Positions 1 to 7,099 of a DNA stretch of 30,717 bases are shown piece by piece. The first letter of the stretch is position 1; every line of letters begins with the position of its first letter. The notes below the pieces were generated by a model that saw only the letters and a list, made by a program, of their open reading frames with translations, had not been told where the DNA came from and did no database searches. Location of the stretch: contig DATIOK010000033.1 in the NCBI GenBank assembly GCA_035473255.1, positions 1-30,717 on the forward strand. Direction: 5' to 3'. The position numbers were made by a program, and so were the translations under genes. The DNA is from JAICYJ01 sp035473255 (GTDB lineage: Bacteria > Actinomycetota > Thermoleophilia > Gaiellales > JAICJC01).

Positions 1-413
1 CGCCGGTCGCGGCCCGTGTCGAGGAACGGCCAGGCGATCAGCAGCACCATCAGCAGCGTGGGGATGATGATGGTGGCGAAGATCAGCTGCCACGGCTGCT
101 TGAAGATGCGCAGCAGCTCGAACAGGAACAGGAAGTACCACTCCGGGCGCGGCTCGGTCTGGGCCACCGCTGGGTTGGCCTTGGTCTCGTACAGCGCCCC
201 TAGCAGGCCGTTGCTGCCGGCCGGATGCGAAGCGTTGATCGGCCCGGCGGTGGCGTGCCAGACCACCGCCATCACCACGATGATCAGCACGATCAGCAGG
301 TTCACGACCACGTCGTGAAACATGGCGTAGGGGAAGAAGGCGTGGCCCTCCTTCTTCTGCGCCGCGTGCTCGGTCTCGTAGCGGACGCGCCGGTTGATGA
401 CCTTGCGCGCCAC
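1..413 (-). CDS. Cytochrome b C-terminal half (subunit IV-like), 3' truncated by window edge
   Basis: This is the start of a gene for the C-terminal part of a split cytochrome b, a membrane subunit of the quinol:cytochrome c oxidoreductase. About 137 codons are visible from a GTG start at 413. The reading frame shows a hydrophilic, basic N-terminus, a first membrane segment rich in V, I and L, then the family hallmark PEWYFLFLFELLR, followed by a second membrane segment running off the window. The PEWY motif helps form the quinol oxidation (Qo) site. The GTG directly abuts the TAG stop of the cytochrome b N-half (414-416), so the two are translationally coupled. The function is clear from the motif; the length and anything fused behind it are unknown. 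Confidence 0.9.
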   Translation of the reverse strand, partial: MARKVINRRVRYETEHAAQKKEGHAFFPYAMFHDVVVNLLIVLIIVVMAVVWHATAGPINASHPAGSNGLLGALYETKANPAVAQTEPRPEWYFLFLFELLRIFKQPWQLIFATIIIPTLLMVLLIAWPFLDTGRDR

Positions 414-1235
414 CTAATTTCCCCCGACTTCCTGCACCTCACGCTGCTCGGCGGCGGCCGTCACCGGCACCGCGACGGGCTCGTCCAGCAGCTGCTGGGG
501 GTGCGGCTCGTAGGCGGGCTCCGGCTCCGGCTCCGGCGGCCGTGACGGCCACGGGGTCACGCCCAGCTTCACGACCAGCCACATGTGCACGAAGATCAGC
601 GCGATGATGGCGCCGGGTATCAGCAGCATGTGCAGGGCATAGAAGCGCGCGATGGTCTGGGCGCCGATCACCGGCCCGCCCAGCAGGAACTTCGAGATGA
701 ACGGCCCCAGCACCGGCGCCGTGCCGTTGATGTTGATGGCGACCACAGAGGCCCAGTAGGCGCGCTCGTCCCAGACCAGCAGATAGCCGGTCAGGCCCAT
801 GCCCATCACGCTGATGAAGATCAGCGATCCGGTCAGCCAGGTCATCTCGCGCGGGTACTTGTAGGCGCCGTAGAAGAACGTGCGGCCCATGTGCAGGAAC
901 AGCAAGATCACCATCACGCTGGCGCCCCACTTGTGCATGCCCCGGATCAGCCAGCCCAGCGTCTGCACGTCGGTGATGTAGCGGATCGACTCGTAGGCGC
1001 CGTTGGGCGAAGGGTCGTAGGTCATCGCCAGCAGCGCGCCGGTGGTGGCCTGAAGGATGAACACCGTCAGGAGCGACGAGCCCAGCGTGTGGAACCAGCC
1101 GGTGGGCGGCACCTTGCGGAACAGGAACTTGCGAACCAGCGTCGGGAAGCCGGTGCGGTACTCGACCCAGTCCTCGGTGGCGAGCACCATCTGCTTGGGG
1201 CTGGGCGGCGGCGGGATCGGGATCGGCAACGGCAT
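414..1235 (-). CDS. qcrB: Cytochrome b N-terminal half (b6-like), haem-binding subunit
   Basis: This 273-residue protein is the di-haem part of a bc-type quinol oxidase. It takes electrons from menaquinol and passes them across the membrane. Four membrane helices are visible. The haem ligands are H101 and H115 in one helix and H202 and H217 in another. The 14/15 spacing matches cytochrome b6 rather than the 14/14 spacing of mitochondrial-type cytochrome b. The protein stops after about 230 residues of core, and a Pro/Glu-rich and Gln-rich tail (about 231-273) follows, so the C-terminal helices are encoded by the next gene. A second in-frame ATG at residue 16 is a possible alternative start, since residues 1-15 are mostly Pro and Ile. 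It lies 3 nt behind the Rieske gene. The symbol is assigned by family role. Confidence 0.93.
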   Translation of the reverse strand: MPLPIPIPPPPSPKQMVLATEDWVEYRTGFPTLVRKFLFRKVPPTGWFHTLGSSLLTVFILQATTGALLAMTYDPSPNGAYESIRYITDVQTLGWLIRGMHKWGASVMVILLFLHMGRTFFYGAYKYPREMTWLTGSLIFISVMGMGLTGYLLVWDERAYWASVVAININGTAPVLGPFISKFLLGGPVIGAQTIARFYALHMLLIPGAIIALIFVHMWLVVKLGVTPWPSRPPEPEPEPAYEPHPQQLLDEPVAVPVTAAAEQREVQEVGGN

Positions 1236-1238
1236 CGG

Positions 1239-1937
1239 CTACTGGGGCTTCGGGATCGGCCCGTGCGTGTAGGTGACGTTCGGGTACAGGACGTTCGGAA
1301 CCGTGTCGCCGAACGGCCCCGGTGTTTGGACGGGCTGGCCCGGCATCTTGACGGGGTAGTAGGTGAGCTGGCCGTTCACGTAGTCGACGCTCCAGCGCTG
1401 CGTGATCACCAGGACGCCCTGCTGGATCTCCCACTGGAAGCGGTCGAGCGGGCGGATCGGCGGACCCGCCGTGCGCACGCCGCGGGTGTCGTACTGGCCG
1501 CCGTGGCAGGGGCAGGCGAAGCCCTGCGGCGTTGCCAGGACAGGACAGCCGAGGTGCATGCAGCGGTTGGAGAACACGACGAACATGGCGTCGGCGGCCA
1601 GCCAGTTGTGGTTCTGCTTGCCGGTGTAGTGCACCCAGGCCAGGCCGGCGCTGGTGTTCGGCTCGGCGGGATCCTCGACGTAGGTGGCCGCCGTCGGCTT
1701 GAACGCCGTCTCCGAGGTGAACTTGGTGACCGGGCCGAGCGCGACCGACTTGAACGTGGCCTCCTTGGTCACCGGAGCCAGCACGTAGGCGGTGGCCGGA
1801 ACCCCGATCACGGCGCCGATCATTGCCCCCAGCCCGACCGAGGAAAGGGTCAGGAACTGGCCACGGGTGACCGCCGAATCGGGCGCCTGCGGCGCGGTGT
1901 ATGCGTGGGCGTGCGAGCCGGCGGGCGTGTCCGCCAC
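1239..1937 (-). CDS. qcrA: Rieske iron-sulfur subunit of the bc complex
   Basis: This 232-residue protein carries the [2Fe-2S] cluster that accepts electrons from quinol at the Qo site. Both cluster-binding boxes are present: CMHLGC (ligands C126 and H128, disulfide C131) and CPCHGGQYD (ligands C142 and H145, disulfide C144). A single membrane anchor lies at about residues 31-53, preceded by a short cytoplasmic N-terminus; the cluster domain lies outside. The start is GTG at 1937, supported by a GGAGG Shine-Dalgarno about 6 nt upstream, as expected for an internal operon gene. It follows the UbiD-like gene by 30 nt and precedes cytochrome b by 3 nt. No QcrC-type cytochrome c gene lies upstream, where many actinobacteria have one; if present it may lie beyond the window. 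Confidence 0.94.
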   Translation of the reverse strand: MADTPAGSHAHAYTAPQAPDSAVTRGQFLTLSSVGLGAMIGAVIGVPATAYVLAPVTKEATFKSVALGPVTKFTSETAFKPTAATYVEDPAEPNTSAGLAWVHYTGKQNHNWLAADAMFVVFSNRCMHLGCPVLATPQGFACPCHGGQYDTRGVRTAGPPIRPLDRFQWEIQQGVLVITQRWSVDYVNGQLTYYPVKMPGQPVQTPGPFGDTVPNVLYPNVTYTHGPIPKPQ

Positions 1938-1967
1938 AGGTCCTCCAGTCAGTGCAGCGGCGCCATA

Positions 1968-3431
1968 CTACCGCGCCTTCCGGTCATCTGTGCTTGTAAC
2001 GGGTATGCCATATTCGGCCCAGCGAGCGGTCACCTGCGCGCGCATTTCGGGGCTCATCTCGATCACGGACGGCCAGCCTCGATCATAGCCCTCGCTCTCC
2101 CACTTGGCGGTGGCGTCGATCCCGATCTTGCCGCCGATGAACTGCCTGGCGGGGGCGTGATCGAGGTGATCGAGCGGCCCGTCGGCCAGCACCACGTCGC
2201 GGGCCGGGTCGACGTTGGCGCCGGCCTGCCACATCACCTGGCCGTAGTCGTGCACGTCCACCCAGTCGTCCACGACCACGACGCCCTTGGTCAGCGAGAG
2301 CAGACCGGTGCCCCAGATCGCGTGCATCACCTTGCGCGCATGGCCGGGAAACGCCTTCCTGATCGAGACGATCGCGAGGTTGTGGAACGCGCCCTGGAAC
2401 GGCAGGTCGTAGTCGACCACCTCGGGCATGGTCATGCGGATCGCGGGCAGGAACATGCGCTCGGTGGCCTTGCCCAGCCACACGTCCTCCTGCGGCGGCA
2501 CGCCGACGATGATCGAGGGGTAGATGGCGTCGCGGCGCATCGTGATCGCGGTGACGTGCAGCACCGGGAACGGCTCGACCGGCGTGTAGTAGCCGGTGTG
2601 GTCGCCGAACGGGCCCTCGTCGGCCAGCTCGCCCTTCGCGATGTACCCCTCGATCACGATCTCGGCGCGGGCAGGCACCTCCAGGTCGACGGTGCGGGCG
2701 CGCACCAGCTCCACCGGCTCGCCGCGCAGGAAGCCGGCCAGCATCAGCTCGTCGATGTGTTTGGGCAGCGGCGCGGAGGCGGTGTAGGCGGTGATCGGGT
2801 CGAGCCCCAGCGCGACGGCGACGTCCATCCGCTCGCCCATGCCGCGCCAGTCCGCGGCCGCGTCCTTGTGGATCTGCCAGTGCATGGCGGCGGTGGCGGG
2901 GCTGAACTTCTGGATGCGATACATGCCGACGTTGCGCATGCCGCTGCGGGGGTCTTTGGTGATCACGGCCGGCAGCGTGATGAACGGGCCGCCGTCCTTC
3001 GGCCAGCAGGTCATGATCGGCAGCGCATCCAGGTCGGGCGGGTCGAGCACCAGCTCCTGGCAGGGGCCGCTGCGGACGGTCTTCGGCCGCGAATCGGCCA
3101 GCGACTTGAGCTTTCCGAGCGCGCGGATCTTTTCGCCGATGCCCTCCGGCGGCGTCATCTCGAGCACGCCCTGGATGCGCGCGCCCAGCTCGTCCAGCGA
3201 CTCGACGCCGAAGGCCATGCAGGTGCGGCGCTCGGTGCCGAACTGGTTGATCAGGAGCGGCAGCGAGCTGCCCCGGACGTCGCGGAACAGGAGCGCCGGG
3301 CCGCCGGCCTTGGTCACGCGGTCGGTGATCTCGGTGATCTCGAGGTGGGGGTCGACCTGGGCCGTCACCTCGTGCAGCTCGCCCTCACGGCGCAGGTGGT
3401 CGAGCCAGTCGCGGAGATCGTTGAACGCCAT
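1968..3431 (-). CDS. UbiD-family prenylated-FMN decarboxylase
   Basis: This 487-residue protein has the usual length of UbiD enzymes, which decarboxylate aromatic or unsaturated acids using prenylated FMN. Family motifs are clear: NVGMYRIQ with R172, the MHWQIHKD block, and EGPFGDHTGYY with E272 and D277, giving the expected Arg-Glu-acid catalytic set. It heads the operon encoding the quinol oxidase. That suggests a role in quinone synthesis, either UbiD-like or the MqnL-like decarboxylation of the futalosine menaquinone route; the sequence does not decide the substrate. A TAGACT hexamer sits 8 nt before the ATG, indicating a leaderless mRNA. No UbiX (flavin prenyltransferase) gene is in the window. 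The reading frame stays open far upstream, but the promoter position and the conserved N-terminus fix the start at 3431. Confidence 0.88.
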   Translation of the reverse strand: MAFNDLRDWLDHLRREGELHEVTAQVDPHLEITEITDRVTKAGGPALLFRDVRGSSLPLLINQFGTERRTCMAFGVESLDELGARIQGVLEMTPPEGIGEKIRALGKLKSLADSRPKTVRSGPCQELVLDPPDLDALPIMTCWPKDGGPFITLPAVITKDPRSGMRNVGMYRIQKFSPATAAMHWQIHKDAAADWRGMGERMDVAVALGLDPITAYTASAPLPKHIDELMLAGFLRGEPVELVRARTVDLEVPARAEIVIEGYIAKGELADEGPFGDHTGYYTPVEPFPVLHVTAITMRRDAIYPSIIVGVPPQEDVWLGKATERMFLPAIRMTMPEVVDYDLPFQGAFHNLAIVSIRKAFPGHARKVMHAIWGTGLLSLTKGVVVVDDWVDVHDYGQVMWQAGANVDPARDVVLADGPLDHLDHAPARQFIGGKIGIDATAKWESEGYDRGWPSVIEMSPEMRAQVTARWAEYGIPVTSTDDRKAR

Positions 3432-3439
3432 CGCGCGGG

Positions 3440-3445
3440 AGTCTA
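3440..3445 (-). promoter_or_regulatory. -10 element for the ubiD-qcr operon
   Basis: TAGACT on the minus strand ends 8 nt before the ATG at 3431. This is the TANNNT-near-start arrangement seen throughout the window and predicts a leaderless transcript. Confidence 0.55.
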
Positions 3446-3491
3446 TGCAGGTGCGGTTGGGACCGGCGGCGCGACGGCCGATAAGGATGGC

Positions 3492-4343
3492 ATGACGACG
3501 TCTCAGGAGCCGGGCGGCGCTCCCGGCATGATGGTCTGGCCGCTGGTCGCGATCGGCGCCGTGCTGGGCGGCCTGGCGGGTGGGTTCGTGACGCACAACC
3601 TGCCGGTCGCGGCGGCCTGCGCGCTGCTGGGCGCGGGCGCCGCCGGCATCCTCGCGTGGCAGGCGATCGGGCGGCTGGCGCAGGAGCAGGAGTACGCGGA
3701 CTGGGTGGCGCGGCGCGGCTGGCAGCCGGCCCGCAACCTGCCGGCGGCGCTGGTGACGTCGCTGCTTCGCGCCGGCGACACGCGGCGGCTGGAGGATGGC
3801 TTCGAAGGCGAGATCGAGGGGCGCCGGGCGGGAATCGGCCACTTCATCTGGGAGACCGTCGAGCGCTCGGTGGACGAGTACGGCAATGTGCACGAGACCC
3901 GTATCCCGCACACGGACACGGTGCTGGAGACGCTGACCGGGCTGCAGTCGATGACGCGGCTGACGCTCACCCCGCGGCACCACGGCCAGGGGCGGCTGAC
4001 CGACGGGCTGGCCTCCGCGCTGACCAGCGACCGGTCGGTGGAGCTGGAGTCGGCCGAGTTCTGCAACGCCTACCGGCTGTTCGTCGCCGACGAGGAGAGC
4101 GAGCTGGTGGTGCGGAGGGTGTTCACGCCGGCGCTGATCGTGCAGCTGGTCGAGCTGGCGGGCGCGCGCATGACGATCGAGTTCGAGACCGGCGCGCTGG
4201 TCTGCTCCGTGCACGGACGGGCCGGCACGACGGAGCTGCTGGACGCGATGGAGGCAGCATCGGTGGCGGTCGCGGACGCGCTGTGCAAGGACGCGGCGCC
4301 GACCGCGCTGGCCTACGTCCCCGCGCACGCATCCCAGCCGTGA
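3492..4343 (+). CDS. Membrane-anchored protein of unknown function, paralogue A
   Basis: I do not recognise a named family. The 283-residue product has two closely spaced membrane segments (about 16-34 and 38-57), then a cytoplasmic or exposed globular domain. Residues 185-264 align by eye with residues 133-213 of the next gene: both have LESAE(F/L), a Phe-Arg/Leu-rich strand, an F-x-P-x-x-I-V block, and an I-E-(F/Y)-x-x-G-(A/T)-L-V strand. The two are therefore diverged tandem duplicates. The layout (double anchor plus globular domain next to LemA) recalls DUF3137-type proteins, which often neighbour LemA, but this is only an analogy. TTGGGA (3457-3462) with GATAAG 17 nt later and 6 nt before the ATG is a candidate promoter; AAGGA could also act as a ribosome site. 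Its stop overlaps the next start (GTGA). Confidence 0.8.
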   Translation: MTTSQEPGGAPGMMVWPLVAIGAVLGGLAGGFVTHNLPVAAACALLGAGAAGILAWQAIGRLAQEQEYADWVARRGWQPARNLPAALVTSLLRAGDTRRLEDGFEGEIEGRRAGIGHFIWETVERSVDEYGNVHETRIPHTDTVLETLTGLQSMTRLTLTPRHHGQGRLTDGLASALTSDRSVELESAEFCNAYRLFVADEESELVVRRVFTPALIVQLVELAGARMTIEFETGALVCSVHGRAGTTELLDAMEAASVAVADALCKDAAPTALAYVPAHASQP

Positions 4344-5023
4344 TCCTGCTCCCATACCTGATGCCGCTGGCGGTGGTGGCCTACATCGGCTACCGGTACT
4401 GGGCGCAGGCGCAGCGGAGCGCCGAGATCGACAGCGCGACCGCGGCGTGGGCGCTGCCCGAGGGGCTGGTGCCGGGCACCCCGCCGCCGGCGGGGGCGAC
4501 CCCCACGCTGTCGCTGCCCGAGGGCGGCGCGCACGACTGCTGGCAGCTGCCGGTCGGGCACGGCAGCGGAACGCTGTTTCGCTGGACGTGGGTGATCCGG
4601 GAGGGCCGCGACGTCCGGATCGGGGAGGCGACGGTGGTGTCGGCGATGCTGGCGGCCGGTTTCCCGCACTTCCGGGTGGTGCCGCGGCACGGCTTCGTGG
4701 CACCGTCGGCAGGCTGGGACGAGCAGGAGCTGCACCTTGAGTCGGCCGAGCTCGAGGCCGATTTCCGCGTGCTGGTGGGACGCGACGGCGACCGGCAGGC
4801 GCTGCTCGAGCTGTTCGACCCCGAGACGATCGTGTGGTTGATCAACCTGGGGCGGGTGGCCCCGGTGATCGAGTACCAGCTGGGCACGTTGGTCGTGGTA
4901 TCGCGGCATCCGTGCACCACGGACGTCGAGTTGGACGCGCTGGCGGAGCAGGCCCGGTACCTGGCCGGCCGGGTGCTGGCGGAGGGCCTGCTGCACCGGT
5001 CCGACGCCTCGTCGCTGGCCTGA
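4340..5023 (+). CDS. Membrane-anchored protein of unknown function, paralogue B
   Basis: The product is 227 residues from a GTG at 4340 that overlaps the upstream TGA, which implies translational coupling with paralogue A. It has one N-terminal membrane segment (about 3-20) instead of two. It then has a Pro/Gly-rich linker (about 40-62) and a globular domain whose residues 133-213 match paralogue A residues 185-264. No catalytic motif is evident. Duplication followed by loss of one membrane helix, and translational coupling, suggest the two form a hetero-oligomer at the membrane, possibly with the LemA protein encoded 67 nt downstream. That partnership is inference. Confidence 0.8.
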   Translation: MILLPYLMPLAVVAYIGYRYWAQAQRSAEIDSATAAWALPEGLVPGTPPPAGATPTLSLPEGGAHDCWQLPVGHGSGTLFRWTWVIREGRDVRIGEATVVSAMLAAGFPHFRVVPRHGFVAPSAGWDEQELHLESAELEADFRVLVGRDGDRQALLELFDPETIVWLINLGRVAPVIEYQLGTLVVVSRHPCTTDVELDALAEQARYLAGRVLAEGLLHRSDASSLA

Positions 5024-5037
5024 GCCGGGAGGGCGCC

Positions 5038-5081
5038 TAGAATCCGGGTGCGGGGCTTCCCGCGCCCGCCCGACCAAGGAG
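5038..5081 (+). promoter_or_regulatory. Candidate -10 (TAGAAT) and Shine-Dalgarno (AAGGAG) for lemA
   Basis: TAGAAT at 5038-5043 is a good -10 element, and AAGGAG at 5076-5081 lies 9 nt before the lemA ATG. Unlike most first genes in this window, lemA would have a 5' leader of about 40 nt with a ribosome site. The -35 is not obvious. Confidence 0.45.
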
Positions 5082-5090
5082 CTTCCGGAC

Positions 5091-5747
5091 ATGCTCGCCG
5101 CCATCATCGTGATCGTCGTGATCGTTCTGCTGATCGTGTTTCTGATCAGCCTCTACAACGGCATGGTTCGTGCCCGGAACAAGGTCGACGAGGCCTGGAG
5201 CGGGATCGATGTGCAGCTGAAGCGGCGGCACGACTTGATCCCCAACCTGGTGGAGACGGTCAAGGGCTACGCGGCGCACGAGCGCGAGACGTTCCAGGCG
5301 GTGACCGACGCCCGCACGAAGGCGATGAGCGCCAGCGGCCCCGCGCAGGCGGGCGCGGCCGAGGGCCTGCTGTCGCAGGCGCTGGGCCGGCTGTTCGCGG
5401 TGGCGGAGGCCTACCCGCAGCTGCGCGCGACGGAGAACTTCCAGCAGCTGCAGGCCGAGCTGACCAACACCGAGGACCAGATCGCGGCCGCGCGGCGCAT
5501 CTACAACGGCAACGTGCAGGCGTACAACACCAAGATCCAGGTGTTCCCGAACTCGATCATCGCGGGCATGGGCGGGTTCACCAAGCGGGACTTCTTCGAG
5601 ATCGAGGACGCGGGCGACCGCGAGCCGGTCAAGGTCGACTTCTCGGCGACGCCCACGGTGGCCGCCACGCCGGCGGCCGCCGACCCGGCGCCCGCGGGGC
5701 CGGCGGACGCGCCGCCCGCGGCAGACCCGCCGCCCGCCGAGGGCTAG
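5091..5747 (+). CDS. lemA: LemA family membrane protein
   Basis: The 218-residue product matches the LemA family. It has an N-terminal membrane helix (about 2-22), then the typical YNGMVRARNKVDEAWSGIDV segment and the RRHDLIPNLVETVKGYA block, followed by long helices expected to form an extracytoplasmic bundle, with PNSIIAGM and a following (F)F-x-I-E motif near residue 165. The last 35 or so residues are Pro/Ala-rich and low-complexity, probably a flexible tail. LemA proteins are widespread and their biochemical role is poorly defined; links to envelope stress and to neighbouring membrane proteins are reported for the family. Here the likely partners are the two paralogous membrane proteins upstream. 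The start is set by AAGGAG 9 nt upstream. Confidence 0.93.
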   Translation: MLAAIIVIVVIVLLIVFLISLYNGMVRARNKVDEAWSGIDVQLKRRHDLIPNLVETVKGYAAHERETFQAVTDARTKAMSASGPAQAGAAEGLLSQALGRLFAVAEAYPQLRATENFQQLQAELTNTEDQIAAARRIYNGNVQAYNTKIQVFPNSIIAGMGGFTKRDFFEIEDAGDREPVKVDFSATPTVAATPAAADPAPAGPADAPPAADPPPAEG

Positions 5748-5751
5748 AGGG

Positions 5752-6414
5752 ATGCCACAGCTGCTGGTCTTCGGGGCACGCAACCTCGGCAGGGTGATCG
5801 CCGAGCATCTGATCGCCCAGGGCTGGGAGGCGACCGGTGTCGCCCGCAGCGAGGAGACGGTGGCCGCCTTCCCGGGCCGCGGGTTGCAGGCCGACCTCAC
5901 CGACCGTGACCAGATGCGGCGCGTGGTCGAGGAGGCGGGCGCGTTCGACCTGGCGGTGAACGCGTACTCGCCGAAGGGCCGCTTCGGCGGCGGCGACCTG
6001 ACGACCACCGATGACGACGCGATGGCGCCCTACCTCGAGCAGCTGCTGCCGGAGGTGTTCTCGTTCCACCGGCTGGTCGGCGCGTCGCTGGCCGAGCGGG
6101 GCGGCGGAACGCTGATCCAGGTCACGGGCGGGTCGGCACGGCGAGCGCTGCCGGGCCGGGCTCCCTGGGCATCGGGAGCGGCGGCTACGCGCGCGCTCAG
6201 CCAGGCGGCTGCCAACGAGCTGAAGCCCAAGGGCGTGCACGCCTGCCTGCTGATCTGCGACGGCAGCTTCGGCGGCGCCGGCGACGACGACGGCGGCAAG
6301 AAGATCGACACGACCGAGCTGGCGCGCGCGGTGCAGTACCTGCACGAGCAGGGCCGCTCGGCCTGGACACACGAGCTGGTGGTGACACCGGTCGGCGACC
6401 GCTGGACGCCCTGA
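5752..6414 (+). CDS. SDR-fold protein lacking the catalytic Tyr-Lys pair
   Basis: This 220-residue protein has the short-chain dehydrogenase/reductase fold. The N-terminus holds a nucleotide-binding turn (FGARNLGRVIA, residues 7-17), an acidic D-L-T at 48-50 and a VTGGS strand end (124-128), all in expected order. The active-site helix reads A-P-W-A-S-G-A-A-A, so the usual YxxxK is W139 and A143. The catalytic Ser position (S128) is kept. Reductase chemistry of the classical type is therefore unlikely. It may bind NAD(P) as a sensor or scaffold, or use other residues. It starts 4 nt after the lemA stop with an AGAGGG ribosome site close to the ATG, so it is probably in the same transcript. 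Confidence 0.82.
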   Translation: MPQLLVFGARNLGRVIAEHLIAQGWEATGVARSEETVAAFPGRGLQADLTDRDQMRRVVEEAGAFDLAVNAYSPKGRFGGGDLTTTDDDAMAPYLEQLLPEVFSFHRLVGASLAERGGGTLIQVTGGSARRALPGRAPWASGAAATRALSQAAANELKPKGVHACLLICDGSFGGAGDDDGGKKIDTTELARAVQYLHEQGRSAWTHELVVTPVGDRWTP

Positions 6415-6706
6415 CGTAACGGCGCCGCAACGATCCGTCACGGCCGGCATTACACGCAAGCTGCCCCGCTTCGCAACGAACGCCGCAGCGGTCCGCCATA
6501 GGCGCCGCACCAACCCCTCACGCAGGCCGATGCGGTGTTTGACTCCAATAATTGGGGCGTTCGCTCAACCAGGCCGAACGAGCCGCGGCCACCTGTCACG
6601 GACCGTCACGGAATCCACACGAACCGCTGTCGCGGGCCGAGTCGGGCTCTGAGCCCCGTTGGGGGCGCGCTGGCGTTACGCGCGTGTCACGACCGCGGTG
6701 ACGATG
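6415..6706. other. Intergenic region with palindromes and short repeats
   Basis: This 292-bp gap separates two convergent genes and has no convincing coding frame. It is less GC-rich around 6530-6560. It holds a perfect 11-bp palindrome CCAATAATTGG (6545-6555) directly after TTGACT (6539-6544), and GTCACGGA twice at 10-bp spacing (6595-6602, 6605-6612), with a related GTCACGG at 6437-6443. Near the end are GGGCTC-T-GAGCCC (6644-6656) and a GTCAC/GTGAC hairpin (6686-6702). The hairpins lack T-tracts, so terminator function is uncertain. A small RNA or an operator is possible. Confidence 0.4.
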
Positions 6707-7099
6707 TCAGGCGCCGAGGGCGGCCAGCGCCGAGTCCCACAGCGCATCGTCGTCGCCGGACGGTCGCTGCTCGCCGCGGTTGTGGCTGCACCGGGCGATC
6801 AGCTGTGCCAGCGTCGTCACGGCGTCAAGGTCGCCCGTGCTGCAGATCTCGACCAGCCCAGCCGCGTACAGGTAGTCCCCGGTCAGCAGCGCCAGGTCGG
6901 CGTCGTCCTGCGCGAACAGCCGCGCGCGGCCGTTGTGCAGCAGGTAGCCCTCGCGGATCATCTCCACCCCCAGCAGATACGGCTGCGGGCAGCGGCCTTC
7001 GAACTCCGGCGCCGGCGCCTCGCCGGGCAGCAGCGCCCGCTCCCAGAGCGGGCTGTCGGCCGCCGCGCGGGCTCGGATAACGTCCAGCAGCGAGGCCAT
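6707..7099 (-). CDS. Small helical protein of unknown function, coupled to hemL
   Basis: The 130-residue product starts at an ATG that shares a base with the hemL TGA stop (TGATG), so it is translationally coupled to hemL. The sequence looks all-helical. Its middle (a Gln-Asp-Asp followed by LLTGDYLYAAGL and a helix ending in IARCS) resembles the region of polyprenyl diphosphate synthases around their second helix pair, where GDYL-type motifs occur. It is far too short for such an enzyme and lacks the paired DDxxD motifs. It could be a truncated prenyl-synthase-like accessory subunit or an unrelated helical protein. Its position suggests a link to tetrapyrrole synthesis. The function is unknown. 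Confidence 0.75.
   Translation of the reverse strand: MASLLDVIRARAAADSPLWERALLPGEAPAPEFEGRCPQPYLLGVEMIREGYLLHNGRARLFAQDDADLALLTGDYLYAAGLVEICSTGDLDAVTTLAQLIARCSHNRGEQRPSGDDDALWDSALAALGA

Noticed and set aside
585..3491. Very long open plus-strand frame continuing into the gene at 3492
   Set aside because: It is antisense to the Rieske, cytochrome b and UbiD-like genes, is rich in His/Arg/Gly/Val as expected for a GC-rich antisense frame, and has no family motif. Only the part from ATG 3492 is a real gene.
6644..6656. GGGCTC-T-GAGCCC as a terminator
   Set aside because: The loop is too small for a stable full stem and there is no T-tract; kept only as a note on the intergenic region.
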